DNA of 5,513 nt from Deltaproteobacteria bacterium (lineage in GTDB: Bacteria; Bdellovibrionota_C; UBA2361; OMII01). Location of the stretch: NCBI GenBank assembly GCA_023262305.1, contig JALRCK010000173.1:1-5513 (forward strand), in the 5' to 3' direction. The notes below the pieces were generated by a model. The model had not been told where the DNA came from, ran no database searches, and saw only the letters and a list, made by a program, of their open reading frames with translations. The position numbers were made by a program, and so were the translations under genes. This document shows positions 1 through 3,638 of the stretch, piece by piece. Within the stretch, counting starts at the first letter, position 1, and each line of letters opens with the position of its first letter.

Positions 1-2
1 GT

Positions 3-92
3 GGCGCTACGAAAATCTCGCACGAAGCGATCCCTTCTTTGAGCTCCGAAAGCGAAAGTTCCGAGGAGATGGCGCCGATCACCCCGGTATGA
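3..92 (+). CDS. Possible C-terminal fragment of an unidentified upstream gene (5' end outside window)
   Basis: This frame is open from the left edge and stops at the TGA of 90-92, giving a 29-residue acidic, Ser/Glu-rich tail (SSESESSEEMAPITPV at the end). Its stop overlaps the ATG of the next gene as ATGA, the arrangement expected of translationally coupled genes. No domain is recognisable in so short a piece. The competing reading is that the frame of the next gene, which is also open back to position 2, extends upstream and this frame is spurious. The ATGA overlap and the good fit of the next protein's N-terminus at position 89 favour two genes, but only weakly. Confidence 0.35.
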   Translation, partial: GATKISHEAIPSLSSESESSEEMAPITPV

Positions 93-316
93 TCGACAGT
101 ATCTCGGCCCTTCGCGGGGTTTCTCAAAGGTTCGACGAAGCTGTGTTGCGAACGACCGCAGCCGCGCGAGGTCTGAGTGAGCCCAGTCAGGATTCTCCAG
201 ACCTCTCGAGCTCCCTGGTTGATCTCGCCGTGAGTGAAAAGGCGTATAAGGCTGTTATCTCTGCCGTGAGTGTCTCGCAAAAGATGGATTCCTCGGTGCT
301 TGATATCGTTGCGTAG
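89..316 (+). CDS. Small flagellar basal-body rod/hook-like protein (75 aa)
   Basis: The protein resembles the two conserved ends of flagellar rod/hook proteins (FlgB/FlgC/FlgE type) joined by a short linker. Residues 1-27 (MIDSISALRGVSQRFDEAVL...) match the usual N-terminal helix pattern of a short hydrophobic start, a small-residue turn and then an amphipathic helix. Residues 39-75 (LVDLAVSEKAYKAV, then QKMDSSVLDIVA) match the family C-terminal helix, whose usual form is close to M-V-x-L-x-x-x-Q-R-A-Y-E-A-N ending in a leucine-rich L-L-D-I. The canonical Asn-rich ANNxAN motif and the whole middle region are absent, and the Asn after the AY pair is Val here. Such ends normally form a coiled coil in the rod. 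Whether this short form assembles into anything is unknown. The start at 89 is chosen because it places the family-like N-terminus first and overlaps the upstream stop. The only SD-like run (GAGGAG, 63-68) lies 20 nt upstream, too far for a good site, so coupling is likely. The family call is inference from pattern. Confidence 0.55.
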   Translation: MIDSISALRGVSQRFDEAVLRTTAAARGLSEPSQDSPDLSSSLVDLAVSEKAYKAVISAVSVSQKMDSSVLDIVA

Positions 317-350
317 GGAAAAGAAGCGCACCGCACCAAAAATCATAGGC

Positions 351-362
351 AGCAACGTTGCT
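351..362. repeat. 12-bp perfect palindrome
   Basis: AGCAACGTTGCT is its own reverse complement. It lies 35 bp after the stop of the flagellar-like gene. It could be a site for a dimeric DNA-binding protein, but a palindrome of this size may also arise by chance and nothing nearby confirms a role. Confidence 0.4.
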
Positions 363-412
363 CGCGGACCTGCCTCTCAACGCACATCCATTCGGAACCC
401 GTGATGTTTGAT

Positions 413-442
413 GTCGAGTTCGTGGACCTTCACGTTCTCGAC
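413..442. repeat. Symmetric inverted repeat / hairpin with TT·TT internal loop
   Basis: The arms are GTCGAG-TT-CGTG (413-424) and CACG-TT-CTCGAC (431-442), with a six-base loop GACCTT. All ten paired positions are perfect Watson-Crick matches, and the two TT pairs face each other as a symmetric internal loop. No T-run follows, so it is not an intrinsic terminator. It may be an operator-like site or an RNA hairpin. It lies about 330 bp before the serine-rich gene and about 100 bp after the flagellar-like gene, so its target is unclear. Confidence 0.55.
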
Positions 443-698
443 CGCGTTGATTGAGGGGGGCTTCGATTATACGAGATAAGGCATCGAGCATGCCCGATCC
501 TTTGCGAGATAAAGTCCCGAGAGGCGCGACTAGCTTTTTTGGATTTCTTCAGGCGTTTTTGGTGTCCTTGTGGTGCTCGGAGCCGAAGGGGTGGTGCGCG
601 CACATTCAGCAGGTTCTCTTCGGGAGTGTCACGCGTAAAAAAAATCGGGGCGATAGAGCACACCACATCCAGATGCTCTCATAAGGCAAAAGAAGGTC

Positions 699-730
699 CT
701 AAGAGGTTCTCGTGAAGGAGAAACTCTTAG
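699..730 (+). promoter_or_regulatory. Strong hairpin in the leader of the serine-rich gene
   Basis: CTAAGAGGTTCTC (699-711) and GAGAAACTCTTAG (718-730) pair over 12 of 13 positions, with one G·A mismatch, around a six-base loop GTGAAG. The hairpin sits 41 nt before the ATG of the serine-rich gene. The 3' arm can alternatively pair with CTAGGGTTT at 748-756 (A721-A723 with T754-T756, C724-G753, T725·G752, C726-G751, T727-A750, a bulged T, then A729-T749 and G730-C748). This second pairing would displace both this hairpin and the next one. A cis-acting leader element is therefore plausible, but no known riboswitch class is recognised. Confidence 0.5.
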
Positions 731-735
731 ATCTG

Positions 736-750
736 TAGGAGAAAATCCTA
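736..750 (+). promoter_or_regulatory. Small leader hairpin upstream of the ribosome-binding site
   Basis: TAGGA (736-740) and TCCTA (746-750) pair perfectly around a GAAAA loop, followed by GGGTTTT. The four T residues are too few, and too far from the stem, for a convincing terminator. Its 3' arm overlaps the segment that can pair with the 3' arm of the larger hairpin at 699-730, so the two structures could be mutually exclusive. Confidence 0.35.
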
Positions 751-760
751 GGGTTTTATC

Positions 761-765
761 GGAGG
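761..765 (+). promoter_or_regulatory. Strong Shine-Dalgarno of the serine-rich gene
   Basis: GGAGG lies six bases before the ATG at 772, an ideal spacing. It fixes the start of the serine-rich protein and lies immediately downstream of the leader hairpins, so their folding could affect access to it. Confidence 0.85.
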
Positions 766-771
766 TTTGGC

Positions 772-1998
772 ATGTTCTCAGCGTTAAGGCGCGTCTCTTT
801 CCTATCGTCGGTGTTAGTAGTCAGTGTTGCGGGGAGCGCTTATGGGCTCTCGTCTTCATCTGCATCTACGTCATCCACTAGCTCATCAACTCAGAGCTCA
901 GCGAGTAGCGTTTCATCCAGCTCCTCTTCGGTGTCGAGCTCGCTGAGTAGTATCGCATCAAGTAGCTCTTCAATTCGGAGTTCATCGAGCAGCGTTTTAT
1001 CGAGCTCCTCCTCGTTATCGAGCTCGTTGAGTAGCGTGGCATCGAGTAGCTCCTCGACGCAGAGTTCCTCGAGCAGCGTTTTATCGAGCTCCTCCTCGTT
1101 ATCGAGCTCGTTGAGTAGTGTGGCATCGAGTAGCTCCTCGACGCCGAGTTCCTCGAGCAGCGTTTTATCGAGCTCCTCCTCGTTATCGAGCTCGTCGAGT
1201 AGCGTGGCATCGAGTAGCTCCTCAACGCAGAGCTCATCAAGCAGCCTCACATCGAGTTCTTCCTCGGTGTCGAGCTCTTCTAGTAGCATATCCTCGGGCA
1301 CCTCCTCATCGAGTTCCTCTTCCAGCAGTGTGCGCTCAAGCTCCTCCTCAACAAGTAGCTCTTCTAGTAGCGCGGTAAGCAGCAGCTCTCAGGGGTCCTC
1401 TTCATCCATCGGAAGGCAGCCGACGACAGTCACGCCCGCACCTTCACCAGTGCCTGTTGTTGCATCTCCGGCACCGAATGGAGCGCAGAATCCAGGGGTC
1501 TCAGGTGGCCCCCAGGGTGAGTTGACGTGTCCCCAACAGATCTATTTCCTTCTCACCCCGAAGGATCGTTCCACACGAGATGCCTACGTCTATATGGAAA
1601 GAGACAAGGCGTTTCGTCATCGAATTCGTCAGAATGCGGCGAAGATTCGCCGAGGAAAGCGAAATCCAGTAGACGCGGCAGCAGCTATCGCTGACTTTGG
1701 GCGGATTGCGGCAAAGGGAGCGAACTCTCTAGACGTGAAAAAGACGGGTCGCACGGTCAAGGGGTTGAAAGTAATAACCAACCGGGAGTGCGTTGAGCGG
1801 TGCTTGGCGTCTCGACCATCGGCGCAGACCGCCTTTACTCAAGCGTGTACCCAGCTGTGCGCGGATGTCGGCTCAACGTGTAATGGATGTCGAGGGTTCC
1901 GTTCTACGTGCCAACATTACTTGCGGTATCAAGCTCCAGCAGCCACGGAGCTCTGTACCCAGACCTACGCTGACCTGGGTTGTCCGGGTAGGTGGTAA
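772..1998 (+). CDS. Exported serine-rich heptad-repeat protein with Cys-rich C-terminal domain (408 aa)
   Basis: I do not recognise a named family. Residues 1-25 form a Sec-type signal peptide: two Arg at 6-7, a hydrophobic core around 8-20 and an A23-Y24-G25 cleavage pattern. There is no lipobox Cys. Residues 26-213 are almost pure Ser, ordered from about residue 47 into heptads of two variable residues followed by five Ser (VLSSSSS, LSSSLSS, VASSSSS, TQSSSSS). Residues 214-250 are a Pro/Ala/Gly spacer. Residues 253-408 are a separate, basic then Cys-rich domain with ten Cys (253, 340, 344, 359, 363, 370, 373, 380, 395, 404). They include a twin CX3C pair spaced by 14 residues (C340/C344, C359/C363) and a CXXC (C370/C373). 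The even Cys count and the export signal suggest disulfides outside the cytoplasm. The Ser region would suit a glycosylated or extended stalk holding the C-terminal domain away from the cell; that is inference. Both Ser codon families (TCN and AGY) are mixed. A terminator follows 29 nt after the stop, so it is probably transcribed alone. No sortase or other anchor is seen. Confidence 0.85.
   Translation: MFSALRRVSFLSSVLVVSVAGSAYGLSSSSASTSSTSSSTQSSASSVSSSSSSVSSSLSSIASSSSSIRSSSSSVLSSSSSLSSSLSSVASSSSSTQSSSSSVLSSSSSLSSSLSSVASSSSSTPSSSSSVLSSSSSLSSSSSSVASSSSSTQSSSSSLTSSSSSVSSSSSSISSGTSSSSSSSSSVRSSSSSTSSSSSSAVSSSSQGSSSSIGRQPTTVTPAPSPVPVVASPAPNGAQNPGVSGGPQGELTCPQQIYFLLTPKDRSTRDAYVYMERDKAFRHRIRQNAAKIRRGKRNPVDAAAAIADFGRIAAKGANSLDVKKTGRTVKGLKVITNRECVERCLASRPSAQTAFTQACTQLCADVGSTCNGCRGFRSTCQHYLRYQAPAATELCTQTYADLGCPGRW
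910..1329 (+). repeat. 84-bp in-frame tandem repeat (about five copies, three nearly identical)
   Basis: Units begin at 910, 994, 1078, 1162 and 1246, each 84 bp (28 codons, four heptads). The units at 994 and 1078 differ at two positions, and the unit at 1162 differs from that at 994 at five. The first and last units are more diverged but keep the period and the heptad phase. Near-identity of the middle units, despite free synonymous choice among six Ser codons, points to recent duplication or gene conversion. Every unit is a multiple of three, so copy-number change would lengthen or shorten the Ser stalk without a frameshift. Confidence 0.9.
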
Positions 1999-2027
1999 GA
2001 CTCGGATTAGACCGAGAAAGAGCGAGT

Positions 2028-2055
2028 AGGGGCCCCCCAGGGGCCCCTTTTTTTT
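2028..2055 (+). terminator. Intrinsic terminator of the serine-rich gene
   Basis: The stem AGGGGCCCC (2028-2036) pairs perfectly with GGGGCCCCT (2040-2048) around the three-base loop CCA, and a run of eight T (2048-2055) follows directly. The nine-pair, almost all-G/C stem and T tract make this a textbook Rho-independent terminator. It lies 29 nt after the stop codon, ends the serine-rich transcript and insulates it from the ribosomal operon. Confidence 0.93.
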
Positions 2056-2139
2056 GAGCGCTCCTGTCCTTCAAACAAACTGTCGGCGGAGGAGGACTCC
2101 ATCCGGCGCAGGCCCCTTTGTTGACTCACCTATCTCTCC

Positions 2140-2277
2140 ATGGTACTCATCCCTCGCAACGAGTTTTTGCAGTGTCCCAGCGGATATCGCCCTTTTTAGG
2201 GAGTAGGATCCGGCGGGGCTAATCGCGCACCCCTCCAATCTAATGATTCAAGGGTGTTGTGAGGGATGCAATGCCAT
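2140..2277. repeat. Long imperfect inverted repeat enclosing about 93 nt; candidate structured RNA or small TIR element
   Basis: The left arm (2140-2161, core CATCCCTCGCAAC) and right arm (2255-2277, core GTTGTGAGGGATG) can form about 21 pairs with one mismatch and one bulge. The deviations from Watson-Crick pairing at T2144, G2156 and G2161 are all G·U-compatible, which favours an RNA helix. Inside, CGGAT (2181-2185) pairs with ATCCG (2208-2212) around CCCT/AGGG (2190-2201), and GGGG (2215-2218) pairs with CCCC (2230-2233). This gives a plausible branched fold. A TTGACT box at 2121-2126 precedes it, but the matching -10 (TACTCA) is poor and overlaps the left arm. The alternative is a short non-autonomous element with terminal inverted repeats, though I see no flanking target duplication. 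The strand is undetermined. Confidence 0.45.
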
Positions 2278-2469
2278 TTCCCGGTGGTACCATCTGCGCA
2301 GAAGAGTTGTCAGAAAGGAGAACCCTGCTAGACCCCTAGGTCGTGTAGGTCTCGGAATCGGCTGAATCGTTGAGGTCTCGAAACGCTCAGGTCGCTCCAA
2401 GGTAAGTCCATTCTGTCCGGGAAAAAGCCAAGAAAGCCACATAGTAGGCGAGCGCTGTCGAGCTCGTGC

Positions 2470-2489
2470 CGGGTGCTAGTCAGCACCTG
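2470..2489. repeat. Short hairpin, no T-run
   Basis: GGTGCT (2472-2477) and AGCACC (2482-2487) pair perfectly around an AGTC loop, and the stem extends by a G·T and a C-G pair. No T tract follows, so it is not a terminator. It could be part of the operon leader if transcription starts upstream. Confidence 0.4.
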
Positions 2490-2741
2490 CAGGAGAGGTC
2501 GGTCAGTTTATTCAAGGAAGGTAAGCTGTTTTACGGCTGGGACCCTTTGAATTGCGCGCTGAATATGGTAATCACGGCGCCTCGTCTTGGGGGTGGTCCG
2601 CATGTGTGTGGTCTGTGTCAAGGCGAAAATTGCTCCCTTAAATGGTGGTTCCTAAGGTGCCAATAGTAACGGCACTGAGAAAAAGGTACCGAGAAAAGGG
2701 TCAGCAAGGGAAACGGAATCGAGTAAGAGGCTAGGCTAGAA

Positions 2742-3113
2742 ATGCCAACGATAAATCAGTTAGTAAGAAATCGACGTCGCCAGAAAGTTACGAAGAGCAA
2801 GTCGCCAGCGCTTGTGCGCTGCCCGCAGAAGCGAGGTGTTTGCACGCGTGTGTACACACAGACTCCAAAGAAGCCGAACTCAGCTCTTCGAAAGGTGGCT
2901 CGAGTTCGTCTCACTACTGGAATGGAAGTGACGAGCTACATCCCAGGAGTAGGTCACAATTTGCAAGAACACTCCGTCGTACTGATTCGTGGAGGCCGAG
3001 TTAAGGACCTCCCAGGAGTTCGATACCACATCATTCGAGGAAAGCTTGAGGCCCACGGCGTTGCAGATCGCAAGCAGGGGCGTTCCAAGTACGGTGCTAA
3101 GAGACCTAAGTAG
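2742..3113 (+). CDS. rpsL: 30S ribosomal protein S12
   Basis: S12 sits at the interface side of the 30S decoding centre and helps control tRNA selection accuracy. The 123-residue product has the normal bacterial length and matches along its whole length: [20 protein letters not shown] (28-47), [20 protein letters not shown] (71-90) and the C-terminal SKYGAKRPK. Lys43 and Lys88 (E. coli mature numbering 42 and 87), where substitutions commonly give streptomycin resistance, are both wild type. Asp89, the usual methylthiolation site, is present. The start is the only sensible ATG and gives the standard [10 protein letters not shown]-terminus. The SD-like AAGAGG (2725-2730) is 11 nt away, rather long. 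It is the first gene of the str operon, with rpsG 20 nt downstream. Confidence 0.98.
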   Translation: MPTINQLVRNRRRQKVTKSKSPALVRCPQKRGVCTRVYTQTPKKPNSALRKVARVRLTTGMEVTSYIPGVGHNLQEHSVVLIRGGRVKDLPGVRYHIIRGKLEAHGVADRKQGRSKYGAKRPK

Positions 3114-3133
3114 ATTTATCGGAAGAGGGTGCT

Positions 3134-3604
3134 ATGTCACGAAAGAAGCGCGATTTTAAGCGAGTAGTTTTACCGGATCCACGTTTCGGTGATGTTGTGG
3201 TCGGCAAGGCCATGAACGTGATCATGGATAGCGGAAAGAAGGGTGTAGCTGAGCGGGCTCTGTACGGAGCTCTCGATGTTATCGCTAAGAAGACAGGCGC
3301 CGATGCTGTTGAGACGTTCCACAAGGCTCTCAACAACATCAAGCCTGTTGTTGAAGTTCGGTCCCGCCGTGTCGGTGGAGCGAACTACCAAGTTCCTACC
3401 GAGGTTCGTAGCGAGCGTGGGCAATCGTTGGCGCTTCGATGGTTGAAAGAGGCAGCTAATGGACGTTCTGAGCGCAGCCTCTCTGAGCGTCTCGCAAACG
3501 AGCTCCTCGACGCACTTAACGGTCGTGGAGCAGCTGTGAAGAAGAGAGAAGACACGCACCGTATGGCCGATGCCAATAAGGCGTTTGCCCACTTTAGGTG
3601 GTAG
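3134..3604 (+). CDS. rpsG: 30S ribosomal protein S7
   Basis: S7 is a primary 16S rRNA-binding protein that nucleates assembly of the 30S head and lies near the E site. The product is 156 residues, the usual short-form bacterial length. It begins [20 protein letters not shown], carries the RNA-binding beta-hairpin region [16 protein letters not shown] (76-91) and ends with [21 protein letters not shown] at 136-156, the most conserved block of the family. The ATG is preceded by GGAAGAGGG (3121-3129) four bases away, a good if close Shine-Dalgarno. It lies 20 nt after rpsL and 34 nt before fusA, so co-transcription and perhaps partial translational coupling are expected. In E. coli, S7 represses its own operon by binding a longer rpsL–rpsG spacer, which cannot exist in that form here. 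Confidence 0.98.
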   Translation: MSRKKRDFKRVVLPDPRFGDVVVGKAMNVIMDSGKKGVAERALYGALDVIAKKTGADAVETFHKALNNIKPVVEVRSRRVGGANYQVPTEVRSERGQSLALRWLKEAANGRSERSLSERLANELLDALNGRGAAVKKREDTHRMADANKAFAHFRW

Positions 3605-3624
3605 TTGATAAAAGGTTTGGTTTC

Positions 3625-3628
3625 GGAG
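3625..3628 (+). promoter_or_regulatory. Ribosome-binding site deciding the GTG start of fusA
   Basis: GGAG lies ten bases before the GTG at 3639. The first Met codon in frame after the GTG is residue 15, inside the conserved [12 protein letters not shown] block, and starting there would remove an essential N-terminal strand. The GTG at 3639, giving [12 protein letters not shown], is therefore the start. Confidence 0.75.
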
Positions 3629-3638
3629 ATTTGTAATC

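Larger units (their letters stand above)
317..698. other. Gene-poor interval with inverted repeats
   Basis: I see no convincing gene between the small flagellar-like gene and the leader of the serine-rich gene. Short open frames on both strands (for example 451-684 plus, 430-666 minus) have no recognisable motif, poor or no ribosome-binding sites and non-protein-like composition. The interval does hold a 12-bp palindrome (351-362) and a symmetric hairpin (413-442), listed separately. A weak promoter-like pair, TTGATT at 447-452 and TATACG at 468-473, has a 15-bp spacer and is not strong enough to call. No terminator with a T-run follows the flagellar-like gene. Confidence 0.6.
2056..2741. other. 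686-bp non-coding interval upstream of the str operon
   Basis: No gene is supported here. Open frames at 2466-2666 (plus, GTG start) and 2248-2442 (minus) show no motif and no good ribosome-binding site. I looked for tRNA T-arm signatures, tmRNA, RNase P RNA, SRP RNA and an attC site and found none. What the interval does hold is a long imperfect inverted repeat (2140-2277), a cluster of AGGTC words (2331-2394), a short hairpin at 2470-2489, a GTGCC/GGCAC hairpin (2657-2675) and A/G-rich direct repeats (2677-2700). The operon promoter must lie here or further upstream, but I could not place it: the best pair near the gene (TTGCTC 2630-2635, TAAGGT 2653-2658, 17-bp spacer) matches only three of six bases in each box. 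Confidence 0.6.

Noticed and set aside
637..657. Sigma-28-like promoter (TAAA ... GGCGATAG) before the serine-rich gene
   Set aside because: The spacing between the two boxes is about 8 nt instead of the required roughly 15, so the resemblance is accidental.
451..684. 77-residue plus-strand frame starting at TTG
   Set aside because: There is no Shine-Dalgarno, no motif and an unlikely start. The composition does not resemble the real genes of the window.
736..757. Intrinsic terminator TAGGA/TCCTA followed by GGGTTTT
   Set aside because: The stem is only five pairs, three G separate it from the T residues, and there are only four T. It is better treated as part of the leader.
891..1301. Antisense 136-residue frame rich in Glu, Leu and Asp, resembling a coiled coil
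   Set aside because: It is the reverse-strand reading of the tandem Ser codons (TCG/AGC runs read as GAG/CTC/GAC type codons). It has the same 84-bp period and ends with the array, so it is a composition shadow.
878..1378. Ser/Arg-rich antisense frame (878-1240) and Arg/Pro/Ala-rich sense frame (1118-1378)
   Set aside because: Both are out-of-frame readings of the same repeat, with no ribosome-binding site and no domain.
2121..2149. Sigma-70 promoter TTGACT / TACTCA in front of the inverted-repeat element
   Set aside because: The -35 matches five of six bases at 17-bp spacing, but the -10 matches only two of six and overlaps the left arm of the repeat. It is not reported as a promoter feature.
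2148..2268. Integron attC-like site suggested by the CAAC...GTTG arms
   Set aside because: The attC core consensus (RYYYAAC and GTTRRRY) is not met at either arm, and no integrase or cassette is present.
2466..2666. 66-residue plus-strand frame with a GTG start and several Cys/Trp near the end
   Set aside because: No ribosome-binding site or recognisable motif is present, the start lies just before a hairpin, and the frame lies in the probable operon leader.
2056..2741. tRNA or other housekeeping RNA gene in the interval before rpsL
   Set aside because: No T-arm (GGTTCRANYCC-like), no tmRNA, RNase P or SRP RNA signature was found in either strand on reading.
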